DNA from: JAFMKE01 sp037624485
GTDB taxonomy: Bacteria; Bacteroidota; Bacteroidia; Chitinophagales; UBA8649
Reading direction: 5' to 3'
Assembly: GCA_037624485.1 (NCBI GenBank)
Contig: JASJJC010000014.1
Location: 62,001 to 126,000 of the forward strand
Length of the DNA: 64,000 nt
In this document: piece after piece, positions 6,759 through 16,453 of the stretch
Layout of the letters: each line of letters starts with the position of its first letter
Numbering within the stretch: position 1 is the first letter of the stretch
Notes under the pieces: generated by a model
The model's database searches: none
The model's input: the letters and a program-made list of their open reading frames with translations, nothing else
Told to the model about the DNA's origin: nothing
Program-made: the position numbers and the translations under genes

Positions 6759-8858
6759 CTATTTATTAAGCTGTTTTAATGCATCATGAACACTTTCCGT
6801 TGGTAGTTTACAAACCTTATTTTGACAAACATAAATGGTAGTTGCTCCTTTAACTAGTTTGTTTTCCAAAATGGGCAACTTACCTTCTATTCTTCCTCCA
6901 GCAAGGAAAACATTTGGCAAGAAGTGCTGATCAAACTCCTTTCGCATTGCTAAATAATCCTTCCCAACAATAACTACCTCATAAGGCTCGCTTACGTGCC
7001 AGGATAAAAGTATATCCCAATTAGCATAATAAGACATTCCCGTTGAGGTTTGTGCTTTAACATTATTCAGCATTTGACTCGATCTACGAATATATTCATC
7101 TTTATAAAGCAACTTCCCAAGTACGTAAAGGTTTTTTGCCATTGCTGAATTGGATGAAGGAATGACATTGTCAGTTACCTCCATTTTTCGGGCAACCAAT
7201 GCCTTATCTTCATCTGAAGTATAAAAGAACATTAAAGAATTAGTATCCCCAAAATGACTCAGCGCATGCTCCATTAATTCATCAGCTTCTATCAACCATT
7301 TCTCGTCAAGAGTAGCCTGATAAAGACCAATAAAGGCTTGAATAGTAAAGGCATAATCATCCAAAAATCCATTAATAGTCGATTGCCCATTTTTATAATT
7401 CCTATTCAATCCGCCATCAGTTCGTTTAAATTTTTCAAGAATAAAAGCAGCACTTTCTTCAGCAATTTTCAGGTACCCATCTCCTTGTAAACTTCGATAT
7501 GCGTCAACATATCCTTTCAACATTAAAGCATTCCAAGCACATAAAATCTTATCATCTAACCCGGGACGAATGCGTTTGGACCTCGCCTTTAGCAATGCTT
7601 TCTTTGCTTTTTCTAGCTTTTCGTCAAACTGATCTAAACCCAATCCATATTTGTTCGCGACATCTTCTTTAGACCTCGTCCTAAATAAGATATTATTCGA
7701 TTCCCAATTGCCGGATTCACTTACATTGTAAAATTCTTTTACTAAAGCACTTTCTTCACCGAGCACCGCATCTAACTCTTCTGCTTTCCACACATAAAAC
7801 TTTCCTTCTTCCCCTTCACTATCGGCATCTAACGAGGAATAAAACCCTCCTTCATCTGAAGTCATTTCTCGTTGGATAAATCCCAAACTTTCTTCGACAA
7901 TTTGCTTGTAATAAGAATTTTTAGAATTTTGAAACGCTCGCGCATAAAGCCCCACTAACTGAGCATTATCATAAAGCATCTTTTCAAAATGAGGCACTTT
8001 CCATTTGGCATCTGTTGAGTAACGGGCAAATCCGCCACCGATTTGATCATAAATTCCGCCATCAGCCATTTTGTCCAAGGTCACTTCAGTGATATTAAGG
8101 GCAGACTCATCCTTACTCAAGAAGTGGTATTGCAATAAGTATTCGTAAGAAACTGGTAAAGGGAATTTTGGCGAGCGATCAATCCCTCCCTGATTAAAAT
8201 CCATTTTGGGTTTCCAGTTGTTCCAAATCTTAACTAAATCACCTTTTGTATGTTTACTAGGCTCTTCCTGAAGCTGAATAAGCTCAGACTTTTGAACACC
8301 TGCCGTAAGCGCGACTGCTTGTTGTTCTGCTTTTTCGGGGTTTTTCTTGACAAAATCACCTACTTGTTCTAATAAATTTAACCATTGTTTCTTAGGGAAA
8401 TACGTGCCTCCATAGATAGGCCGGCCATCCGGTAAAGCGATACAATTTAAGGGCCATCCACCACTTCCTGAAATTAGTTGAACAGCATTCATATACACTT
8501 GATCTATATCTGGTCGCTCTTCTCGATCAACCTTTATGGCCACAAAATGCTCATTCATATAAGCTGCTACACTTGAATCTTCAAAGCTTTCATGCTCCAT
8601 CACATGACACCAATGACAGGCAGCATATCCAATACTAATCAAGATCAATTTATTCTCGTCCTCCGCTTTTTTTAAAGCTTCCTCACCCCATGGATACCAA
8701 TCAACTGGATTGTATGCATGCTGCAGCAAATAGGGACTACTTTGGTCGATTAAATGATTAGCATTCTTCATTTCATTTTCAATTTGACGGGTATCATTTT
8801 GAGCACATGAAGACAAGAATATCAAGCTGGACAAAAAGAATAATAAGGTATTTTTCAT
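6759..8858 (-). CDS. YyaL/SPATA20-type thioredoxin-fold lipoprotein (DUF255)
   Basis: 699 residues. Lipoprotein signal with LSSC (Cys18). Residues about 33-190 are the DUF255 thioredoxin-like domain: SPYLLQHAYNPVDWYPWG, CHWC at 81-84 followed by HVMEHESFED, and DREERPDIDQVYM. The remaining ~500 residues form an (alpha/alpha)6-barrel glycosidase-like region (KFPLPVSYEYL, GGFARYSTDAKWKVPHFEKMLYDNA, LDDKILCAWNALML). Full length for the family. The CHWC pair suggests redox activity, but the biochemical role is not established. Exported by its signal peptide here, unlike the cytosolic B. subtilis form. Operon with the AHSA1 gene. Confidence 0.9.
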   Translation of the reverse strand: MKNTLLFFLSSLIFLSSCAQNDTRQIENEMKNANHLIDQSSPYLLQHAYNPVDWYPWGEEALKKAEDENKLILISIGYAACHWCHVMEHESFEDSSVAAYMNEHFVAIKVDREERPDIDQVYMNAVQLISGSGGWPLNCIALPDGRPIYGGTYFPKKQWLNLLEQVGDFVKKNPEKAEQQAVALTAGVQKSELIQLQEEPSKHTKGDLVKIWNNWKPKMDFNQGGIDRSPKFPLPVSYEYLLQYHFLSKDESALNITEVTLDKMADGGIYDQIGGGFARYSTDAKWKVPHFEKMLYDNAQLVGLYARAFQNSKNSYYKQIVEESLGFIQREMTSDEGGFYSSLDADSEGEEGKFYVWKAEELDAVLGEESALVKEFYNVSESGNWESNNILFRTRSKEDVANKYGLGLDQFDEKLEKAKKALLKARSKRIRPGLDDKILCAWNALMLKGYVDAYRSLQGDGYLKIAEESAAFILEKFKRTDGGLNRNYKNGQSTINGFLDDYAFTIQAFIGLYQATLDEKWLIEADELMEHALSHFGDTNSLMFFYTSDEDKALVARKMEVTDNVIPSSNSAMAKNLYVLGKLLYKDEYIRRSSQMLNNVKAQTSTGMSYYANWDILLSWHVSEPYEVVIVGKDYLAMRKEFDQHFLPNVFLAGGRIEGKLPILENKLVKGATTIYVCQNKVCKLPTESVHDALKQLNK

Positions 8859-8902
8859 AACTCTTGGTTAAGATTTAACGGATTGGCTGTTCTTTACAAA
8901 AA

Positions 8903-8932
8903 AATGGGATGCTGATTGATCAACATCCCATT
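8903..8932 (-). terminator. Rho-independent terminator
   Basis: Stem AATGGGATG / CATCCCATT with a 12-nt loop; on the minus strand it runs into a series of T. It lies 22 bp past the stop of the secreted hydrolase gene. Confidence 0.8.
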
Positions 8933-8953
8933 AATCTATTTAAGGTATTCGAA

Positions 8954-10213
8954 TTACTTCAGCATTAACTTTTCACTTCTCCAGACACCCTCAGTTTGAA
9001 CATAAACGAAATAAATTCCGCTTGCAAAATCCTGCAAATCCAAAGTTACTTGCTTGGCTTCATTAACGGAGAATTTAATCAACTCTCTTCCCATAGCATC
9101 CTTAATCTTTAAAGCCTCGAGATTACTTTCACCTGAAATGGTTAAATAATTATCTGAAGGATTTGGGTATATTTTCCAATCTTTTACTTTATTTACTTCA
9201 AGAATATTTGTTGGATTACCAGAATCATCACAACCCTGTTGATCTGGTTTTTTCAAGTTTGCAGCATTGCAATCTAATAAGTTATATAAGAATTCTCCAA
9301 GATTATCTCTTGTATCATCCATACGCTGTTGCGTATTCAAAGGTGGGTGACTTCCTCCCGTGTATGTATCTAAAACATTATGTATACCTAAATTATTGAA
9401 CCTTTTTTCCATTTCTCCACTGCCGTATAAACTAACAGGGATTGTAATAAAAGGATTTTGTAAGGGTGCGCCATAGCCATATTTAACCGTTTGATCTCCT
9501 GTGGAATGACAGGCGTAATAAGGAACATCATTTGCATCTATGAATGAGGTATCCGCTACTGCTCCGGCAAATCCAAAGGCCCCATTTGGATATGAACAAT
9601 AACCTGGATTACCACTTAAACCTTCAATGCCTCCTATTTCTTCTGCCCACTCTTGCCATTCGCTTGGTAATTTAGTCAGATCATCCACATAAGCTAAATT
9701 AGCAGCTAAAATTCCTCCGGCAGATGTACCACCAATAAATATGTTGTCTGGACTAGTCCCCAAAGCGTTTCCATCCTCAAAATCTTTTCTAAAATAACGA
9801 ATAGCAGCTTTGCCATCCTGCACAGCTGAAAACACAACCTTAATAAGATTTTCCTCAGAGATTAGTTCGAATAAACTTCCCGCTAAACGATAATCAATCG
9901 AGGCGCACACAAAACCCCTCTTGGCTAGACTCGTAGCAAATGTCACCAATTCACTTGATGTCCTTGAACCAGCTATAAAAGTACCCCCAAAACAAAAAAT
10001 AACTACCGGACGGTCTGTTGCTGTATCGCCGACAGCCTGATATATATCCATTTGAAGGACTTGTGTATCCCCCAGACGTGTTATAGCGCTTCCATAATCA
10101 ACAGTGGTCACATCCACTTGACTATATATTTCAGTTTGATATCTTCCATCACATGTTTGGGCAATTAATCCTGCAACAGATAAAGAAAATAGGTAAGTAA
10201 GAATTTTTTTCAT
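8954..10213 (-). CDS. T9SS-secreted alpha/beta hydrolase (carboxylesterase-like)
   Basis: 419 residues from ATG 10213, which starts the signal peptide MKKILTYLFSLSVAGLIAQ; nine further upstream codons are unlikely. The catalytic domain shows the oxyanion segment FCFGGTFIAGS, the nucleophile elbow GGTSAGG (Ser164) and a candidate catalytic His in GGSHPP, as in the esterase/lipase and carboxylesterase group. A Cys-containing linker leads to a C-terminal type A sorting domain (about residues 335-419: IYPNPSDNYLTISGE, ending ASGIYFVYVQTEG...EKLMLK), so it should be exported by T9SS. Substrate unknown. Single-gene unit with its own terminator. Confidence 0.88.
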   Translation of the reverse strand: MKKILTYLFSLSVAGLIAQTCDGRYQTEIYSQVDVTTVDYGSAITRLGDTQVLQMDIYQAVGDTATDRPVVIFCFGGTFIAGSRTSSELVTFATSLAKRGFVCASIDYRLAGSLFELISEENLIKVVFSAVQDGKAAIRYFRKDFEDGNALGTSPDNIFIGGTSAGGILAANLAYVDDLTKLPSEWQEWAEEIGGIEGLSGNPGYCSYPNGAFGFAGAVADTSFIDANDVPYYACHSTGDQTVKYGYGAPLQNPFITIPVSLYGSGEMEKRFNNLGIHNVLDTYTGGSHPPLNTQQRMDDTRDNLGEFLYNLLDCNAANLKKPDQQGCDDSGNPTNILEVNKVKDWKIYPNPSDNYLTISGESNLEALKIKDAMGRELIKFSVNEAKQVTLDLQDFASGIYFVYVQTEGVWRSEKLMLK

Positions 10214-10275
10214 TTGAATTGGTTTTTCATAAATATACAAAACAAATCACTGGATTTTAGCAGAAAGCAAGAAAA

Positions 10276-12354
10276 TCAAGCAACTTCACTGCCATTTTCT
10301 AAATCATGAGGAGGGGAGACAAAATGAAGTTTACCTTCTAGATCTTCTGCAAACAAAATCATACCTTGTGACTCAATACCTCTCATTTTACGGGGAGCTA
10401 AATTCACCAAGATCTGCACCTGCTTGCCAATAATGTCCTCCGCATTAAAATATTCGGCAATGCCGGAAATTACCGTGCGTTTCTCAAAACCCAAATCCAC
10501 TAAAATCTCTAGTAATCGATCAGCTTTTTTCACTTTTTTTGCCTCTATAATGGTGCCAATACGGATATCCATTTTAGCAAAGTCATCAAATTGTATTTCA
10601 TCTTTCACGGGTGTGTATTTTTTATCTGTTTGTTGACTCTTGGTCAATTCCAATTTTTCTTTTTGAGCAGCTACAAAATCCTCATCAATTTTTTCAAATA
10701 ATAACTGCGTATTTCCTAATTGATGTCCAGCTTTGACAAGGTCTAGTCCTCCTGCATCATTCCAAGAGCCAGCTTCAATATTTAGCATATTAAAGACTTT
10801 AGCTGCGGCCTGCGGCATGAAAGGCTGCGACAAAACTCCCAAATTGGCTACAATTTGGGTGCATGCATGGAGCACAGCTTTTGCTTCTTTTTCATCGGAC
10901 TTAATACTCTTCCAAGGCTCATAGGTCGTTAAGAATTTGTTTGCATCTCTAGCGACAAGCATCAAAGCATCTAGCGCATCTCTAAACTTATACTGTTCGA
11001 TTAAGCCAGCAATATTTTCTCTTGCGTCCTTCACCACTAGCATTGCATCATCACTAATGTTCTTGTATTCGGATGATGAAGGAGGAACTACTCCATCAAA
11101 ATATTTGTGATTAAGGACCATAATTCGATTAACAAAGTTTCCATAAGCAGCCACTAGCTCGCTGTTCACCCTGGTTTGAAAATCAACCCATGTAAACTCC
11201 GAATCTTTTGTTTCTGGAATGTTGGCACAAAGCACGTAGCGAAACTCATCTATTTTTTCAGGATGTTCATCAACAAATTCATGCGCCCAAATTGCCCAAT
11301 TTCTAGAAGTGGATATTTTATCTCCCTCCAAATTCATAAACTCATTGCCTGGGACATTCACTGGTAAATTAAACCCTCCTTTTGCATTTAAAATTGATGG
11401 AAAGATTATGGTATGAAAGACAATATTATCCTTACCAATAAAATGTATTAGCGCGGTATCATCATCCTTCCAATACTGCTCCCAATTATCAATTTTTCCG
11501 TCCAAAGCTAGCTGTTTAGTTGCTGAGATGTAGCCGATAGGCGCATCTAACCAAACATATAGTTTTTTATTTTCAGCACCTGGAATTTGTGCAGGAACAC
11601 TCACTCCCCACTCCAAATCTCTTGTAATCGCTCGGGCTTGCAGACCGTCATTTAACCAGCTACCTACTTGCCCCATCACATTTTTTTTCCATTCTTTAGG
11701 GTCGTGATGGAATTTCCCTTTATAAATTCCATTATTTATCCATTCCTTCAACCATTCCTGATCTTTGTCCAATGGGAGATACCAATGTTTGGTTTTTCTT
11801 AATATGGGCTTCTTTCCGCTTAGCACAGAAAGTGGATGTATTAAATCCAAAGCATTTAATGTGCCACCACAGCTCTCACATTGATCCCCATAAGCCTCTG
11901 GTTTGGAACATTTAGGGCAAGTACCTTTCACATACCTGTCTGCCAAAAACTGTTTAAATTCTTCATCGTAAAATTGCTCAGTTTCTTGTTCTACAAAAAC
12001 GCCTTTGTTGTACAATTCTAAAAAAAATTCTTGCGCAGTTTCGTGATGAATATCCGATGAAGTACGATGAAAAATATCAAATGAAATGCCGACTTTTTCA
12101 AAGGAATGCTTCATTTGAGCATGGTATTTATCAACAATTTTTTGCGGACTAACCCCTTCTTGTTTAGCCCTTATAGTTATAGGAGCTCCATGTTCATCAG
12201 ATCCACAAATGAAAACAACATCTTTACCGATTAATCGGAGATATCGAACATATATATCGGCAGGCAAATAAGCTCCAGCTAAATGACCAATATGTAATGG
12301 GCCGTTGGCATAAGGTAAAGCAGCAGTAACTGTATATCTTTTGGCATCTTTCAT
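10276..12354 (-). CDS. metG: Methionyl-tRNA synthetase
   Basis: 692 residues from ATG 12354 (a TTG nine bases upstream is less likely). Charges tRNA-Met. HIGH motif at 21-24 (GPLHIGHLAG), zinc-binding CPKCSKPEAYGDQCESC at about 145-161, KMSKS-type loop GDKISTSR, and a C-terminal OB-fold tRNA-binding domain (about 575-692: FDDFAKMDIRIGTI...PRKMRGIESQGM) that mediates dimerisation in the two-domain bacterial enzymes. Full length. A -7 promoter box ends only 6 bp before the ATG, so the mRNA may have almost no leader. Confidence 0.97.
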   Translation of the reverse strand: MKDAKRYTVTAALPYANGPLHIGHLAGAYLPADIYVRYLRLIGKDVVFICGSDEHGAPITIRAKQEGVSPQKIVDKYHAQMKHSFEKVGISFDIFHRTSSDIHHETAQEFFLELYNKGVFVEQETEQFYDEEFKQFLADRYVKGTCPKCSKPEAYGDQCESCGGTLNALDLIHPLSVLSGKKPILRKTKHWYLPLDKDQEWLKEWINNGIYKGKFHHDPKEWKKNVMGQVGSWLNDGLQARAITRDLEWGVSVPAQIPGAENKKLYVWLDAPIGYISATKQLALDGKIDNWEQYWKDDDTALIHFIGKDNIVFHTIIFPSILNAKGGFNLPVNVPGNEFMNLEGDKISTSRNWAIWAHEFVDEHPEKIDEFRYVLCANIPETKDSEFTWVDFQTRVNSELVAAYGNFVNRIMVLNHKYFDGVVPPSSSEYKNISDDAMLVVKDARENIAGLIEQYKFRDALDALMLVARDANKFLTTYEPWKSIKSDEKEAKAVLHACTQIVANLGVLSQPFMPQAAAKVFNMLNIEAGSWNDAGGLDLVKAGHQLGNTQLLFEKIDEDFVAAQKEKLELTKSQQTDKKYTPVKDEIQFDDFAKMDIRIGTIIEAKKVKKADRLLEILVDLGFEKRTVISGIAEYFNAEDIIGKQVQILVNLAPRKMRGIESQGMILFAEDLEGKLHFVSPPHDLENGSEVA

Positions 12355-12360
12355 TGCGAT

Positions 12361-12368
12361 CAAAGGTA
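12361..12368 (-). promoter_or_regulatory. -7 promoter element of metG (TACCTTTG)
   Basis: Exact TAnnTTTG on the minus strand; its last base is 7 bp from the first base of the metG ATG at 12354. No good -33 TTTG at 19-21 bp, so moderate confidence. If used, the transcript would begin at or next to the start codon. Confidence 0.5.
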
Positions 12369-12424
12369 GCGGTATTTTACTAATTGGGCAGTTTGATACT
12401 CAACTTTTATCCACTAGAATTCCC

Positions 12425-15400
12425 TTATTGTTTAATCAATTTAAAATTAACAAAGGACCCTGCGCTCTGCACTTGAATAAAGTAAATCCCCGAAGCATAG
12501 TCCAATTCAAACTTTTCTTTAAACAACTGACCTTTACTTAATCTACCCGAATAAATCTCGCCCAATGATTGCCCTGAAAGTGCAAATACGTTTATTGTAA
12601 AATCGACATCCATTGATGCCTCCATCTCCAAAACAAAATCATCAATAACTAAATTGGGGTAAAGGTGGATAGCGCTAAAATCATTACCCAAGTCCTGGAT
12701 GGCTAAGATATTGTTAAGACTTGCAAACAAGGTGTCTTGCCCCGTAAATATAAAAGATGTTGCCAGGCTATAATCAGGTAAAGTTGCTGGTGATAAGTCC
12801 CATTGATTGAACACACTAGAAGCATACGGTGTAATACTAATAGGAAGCAATTCTCCCAATTGATAAATCCCCATATAAGGTGAACTGGTAATCACATCAC
12901 CTCCTACTTCTAGTTGTGCTGTACCGGCTGGTTTTGTAACTACCCATAAGGTATCCACCTCATCATACCATGCAATTATTGTATCATTGGCTAAAACATT
13001 AAAGTCCACTACATTGGAAAGATTGGAAGGATTTAAAGTGCTAGTTATTGTCGTCCATTCTCTAAATGTGAAACTCGGATTATTATTCGCATTAATAATC
13101 ACATTGGTTGCCGATTGATAGGTCTCCGTATATGGGAATACACTTTGATTGACTCCGTCAATATCCAAACTACCCGCTCCAACCGGATTGGTCAAATAAG
13201 TGATGTTATAATTTGGAATGGCTGTAAAATTAACCATCACGGTATCATCACTGAGCCAAGTTGTACTAATGGCTGGATTAATGGTGTTAGGCAAAGGTAT
13301 ATTATTTTGAAAGTCCCAATCATTAAAAAAGAAACCGGCATTTGCAGTAGCAACTAGATTTGCAGTAGCACCTTGAACATATTGAGTTGTGTAAGGAAAT
13401 CCTGGGACGCCTATACCATTGATACTTATAGTTCCAGCTCCAACAATATTGATAAGATAAGTTAATGAGTAAGTAGGTACAGAATCAAAATTAATATAAA
13501 CAGTATCGTTTGACACCCACTCTACCTCAATGTTTGAGGAAGTATTATTGGGTAATGGAGTATTATTCTGGAAACCCCAATCTACAAAGTTAAAGCCTAA
13601 GTTAGCTGTAGCTTGAATATTGGAAGTATCCCCTTGAATATGGTATTCAGTATGCGGAAAAACACTTACATTACTTCCATCAAGAATCATTGTACCTGCT
13701 CCAACTGGTTGGACGATATAAACTGTGGTATCGGTCAAAACAGCGTCAAAATTTACGATTAAGGTATCATTGGTGTATGTGAAAACTGTTGAATTAGGAA
13801 TTGTTACGTTTGGCAATGGGCTATGTATTTCCCAATCCCAGTTAGCAAATGAAAAACCTGGATTGGCAATCGCATCAAAAAGCTGATTAGTAGAATCACT
13901 AAGGCTTTGTAAGCAAGGAAATTCAGTGATAACTGTACCGTTCATAAGCACATATCCCGATCCCGTAGGTTGCACATCTACATAAATACAGTTTATTGGT
14001 GTTGGAACAACATTTGCTTTTTTCATCTTCCAAACATAAATATCTTTCTTTCCAAGGGAAGTGAGGGATACTCCGTCAAAATCTGCAGTTTGCTCATAGA
14101 AACCTACTGCGTACAAATTGCCTTGCCCATCTTCACAAATATCCCCAGCTCTATCATCATTTGTTGGACTACCACCTAGTTTGGCCCAAACCCAGTTAGC
14201 CGTTGAACTACTGCCATCTAGCTGAGCAACAAAAGCAACATCAGAGGTGTCACCAGTGCTTAAAACTAAATTGCTATCAAATCGAAGGGAGTCTCCAGCT
14301 ACACCAGCCAAATAGACCTGCATGTCTTCATCCACAGACATTTGATAGGGTTTATCTGTCCCTTCACTTCGAGCCCGTTTGGCCCAGACCCAATCTCCAT
14401 TGGTGGTTATTTTAGCTACAAAAATATCTCTCTTCTTATTATGACTTAGGGTATCTGTACCATTAGAAGCATTTGCGCCAGAAAAAACCATTTTATTTCT
14501 ATATTCCCCTGCGACATATACATTATCACAATAGTCTATAGCAATACCATTTGCTCTATCTGTTTTGTTTGAACCGACGTTTTTTGCCCAAAGGAAATTT
14601 CCATCCTTATCCATTTTAAATATGAAAGCATCCCATTCTCCTATACTGGTAAGTGCGATTGACCCATAATTGCCCGTATTTTCAAACCCGCCAACCACAT
14701 AAACATTGGAAAAATTATCGATTGCAATTCGATTATCCCTCGACCCTCTTTGATCTTTTATACCGTCAAACTTATGCGCCCAAATGAAGTCTCCATTATC
14801 GTCTAGTTTAGCAACATAACCCAAAGGAGTACAGGCAGAACCCCAATTTGGATTATTCAATGTTATCGCATCAAAATCAGCACTTATACCTGAAAAGAAA
14901 CCCGTTATATATATAAAACCATCTCCATCTAACTTTACGTCATAAGAATGGTCATCTGCATCATAAATCGGAAAAGGACAATTGGGTCCACTACCTGCAC
15001 CTGCATTTGCACCAAAGCTTCTTGCCCATACACAATTCCCATTTGGATCTATTTTTGTTAGTAGAGAAGAATCATGGCTGTTGCCATTTGTAACGCTGCA
15101 AGATCCGATATTGAATGAAGACCAAAAAGTGCCTGTCACATATACATAGCCATCTGGGGTAACATGCATGCCAAGAGCCCTGTCATCGCAGCAAGTTCCG
15201 GTTTGATCACCTCCCGCTAAAGCCCACAGCACATTACCGGCAGAATCCATTTTAACGATGAAAACTTCTTTGTTGGTTCCTGATGCAGGACTATTTGTCA
15301 AGGTTATTGTTCCGAATGTAGCAGAAGTATTAAAGTATCCACTAGCATATATAAAACCTAAGCTATCTGTTCCAATACTTATTCCTTTATCGGAGTTAGA

Positions 15401-15493
15401 TCCACCCAAAGAAACGACCCATTCTGTATTTTGAGCTTGAGTAAGATTACTCATTCCAATAACTACTAAAATAAAAAGTATTATTTTACGCAT
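12425..15493 (-). CDS. T9SS-secreted beta-propeller protein with five bacterial repeats
   Basis: 1022 residues. Signal peptide (MRKIILFILVVIGMSNLTQAQ). Residues about 22-490 are SBBP-type propeller repeats with recurring units such as FIYASGYFNTSATFG, NVYVAGEYRNKMVF and KDIYVWKM. Residues about 500-930 hold five ~85-residue modules beginning PTGSGYVLMNG, PVGAGTMILDG, IVGAGTISING, PVGAGSLDIDG and PAGTAQLEVGG, each with a FxxWD/FxEW segment, resembling divergent InlB-B/Flg_new repeats. The last ~85 residues are a T9SS type A sorting domain (LYPNLVIDDFVLEM...ASGIYFIQVQ). Probably a surface or secreted adhesive/structural protein; no enzymatic motif seen. No close operon partner. Confidence 0.85.
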   Translation of the reverse strand: MRKIILFILVVIGMSNLTQAQNTEWVVSLGGSNSDKGISIGTDSLGFIYASGYFNTSATFGTITLTNSPASGTNKEVFIVKMDSAGNVLWALAGGDQTGTCCDDRALGMHVTPDGYVYVTGTFWSSFNIGSCSVTNGNSHDSSLLTKIDPNGNCVWARSFGANAGAGSGPNCPFPIYDADDHSYDVKLDGDGFIYITGFFSGISADFDAITLNNPNWGSACTPLGYVAKLDDNGDFIWAHKFDGIKDQRGSRDNRIAIDNFSNVYVVGGFENTGNYGSIALTSIGEWDAFIFKMDKDGNFLWAKNVGSNKTDRANGIAIDYCDNVYVAGEYRNKMVFSGANASNGTDTLSHNKKRDIFVAKITTNGDWVWAKRARSEGTDKPYQMSVDEDMQVYLAGVAGDSLRFDSNLVLSTGDTSDVAFVAQLDGSSSTANWVWAKLGGSPTNDDRAGDICEDGQGNLYAVGFYEQTADFDGVSLTSLGKKDIYVWKMKKANVVPTPINCIYVDVQPTGSGYVLMNGTVITEFPCLQSLSDSTNQLFDAIANPGFSFANWDWEIHSPLPNVTIPNSTVFTYTNDTLIVNFDAVLTDTTVYIVQPVGAGTMILDGSNVSVFPHTEYHIQGDTSNIQATANLGFNFVDWGFQNNTPLPNNTSSNIEVEWVSNDTVYINFDSVPTYSLTYLINIVGAGTISINGIGVPGFPYTTQYVQGATANLVATANAGFFFNDWDFQNNIPLPNTINPAISTTWLSDDTVMVNFTAIPNYNITYLTNPVGAGSLDIDGVNQSVFPYTETYQSATNVIINANNNPSFTFREWTTITSTLNPSNLSNVVDFNVLANDTIIAWYDEVDTLWVVTKPAGTAQLEVGGDVITSSPYMGIYQLGELLPISITPYASSVFNQWDLSPATLPDYSLATSFIFTGQDTLFASLNNILAIQDLGNDFSAIHLYPNLVIDDFVLEMEASMDVDFTINVFALSGQSLGEIYSGRLSKGQLFKEKFELDYASGIYFIQVQSAGSFVNFKLIKQ

Positions 15494-15543
15494 ATTTCTA
15501 ATCTTATATTGCTTAAATATAGGACTTTATAATCAAAAAATCC

Positions 15544-16452
15544 ATGGCAGCATTCAAACATCCTCCGTTTTTAAATACCGGAGATAAGATAGCGATCACA
15601 AGCACAGCTCGCTTAATTTCAAAAGAAGAAATTAAATGGGCCAAACAAAAACTAGAATCATGGGGATACGAAGTGGTCCTTGGAGCAACTATTGGATTAA
15701 AACATCATCAATACGCAGGAACTGATCAAGAAAGAGCCGATGCCCTCCAAGAATTAATCAATAGCGATGATATTAATGCTATTCTATGCGCTCGAGGAGG
15801 ATATGGGACAGTTCGGATTTTGGACAAACTTGATTTCACTTCCTTCATGCAAAAACCGAAATGGATTATAGGCTATAGTGATGTCACTATTCTTCATGCG
15901 CATATCAATAATTACCTGGGTATTCAAACGCTGCATGCGAGTATGCCGATTAACTTTGAAAACAACACAGCAGAGAGTCTAATGTCCATCAAAGAAAGTT
16001 TGGAAGGAGGCATGCTGAGTTACCATTTTCCGGGTCATCCACTCAACAGAAAAGGCAATTGCGCGGGAGAAATCATTGGAGGAAATTTATCTATACTTTA
16101 CAGTATTTTAGGGACAAGTTCGGGGTTTAATCCTGATAATAAAATTCTGTTTATTGAAGATTTAGATGAATATCTTTATCATATCGATCGAATGATGATA
16201 GCACTTAAAAGGGCTGGAAAGTTGAGCAAACTTAAGGGCTTAATTGTCGGTGGAATGACAATAATGAATGACAATAATATTCCTTTTGGTCAATCAGCAG
16301 AAGAAATTATTCTTGAACATTGTAAGGAATTTGACTATCCTATATGCTTTCAAGCACCATTTGGACATCTGGAAGACAATCACTCGCTAAAATTGGGCGC
16401 TATGCATAGCTTAAAAATAATCGATGATGGTGTAGAGCTAAAAGCGATATAG
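15544..16452 (+). CDS. ldcA: LD-carboxypeptidase (peptidase family S66)
   Basis: 302 residues, no signal peptide. Removes the terminal D-Ala from murein tetrapeptides during cell-wall recycling in the cytoplasm. The Ser-Glu-His triad expected for S66 is visible: Ser112 in IIGYSDVT, Glu205 in LFIEDLDEY and His275 in FGHLEDN; the upstream ARGGYG at about 83-88 is also characteristic. Length is normal for the family. Ends 1 bp before the convergent TenI-like gene. Confidence 0.92.
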   Translation: MAAFKHPPFLNTGDKIAITSTARLISKEEIKWAKQKLESWGYEVVLGATIGLKHHQYAGTDQERADALQELINSDDINAILCARGGYGTVRILDKLDFTSFMQKPKWIIGYSDVTILHAHINNYLGIQTLHASMPINFENNTAESLMSIKESLEGGMLSYHFPGHPLNRKGNCAGEIIGGNLSILYSILGTSSGFNPDNKILFIEDLDEYLYHIDRMMIALKRAGKLSKLKGLIVGGMTIMNDNNIPFGQSAEEIILEHCKEFDYPICFQAPFGHLEDNHSLKLGAMHSLKIIDDGVELKAI

Positions 16453-16453
16453 C

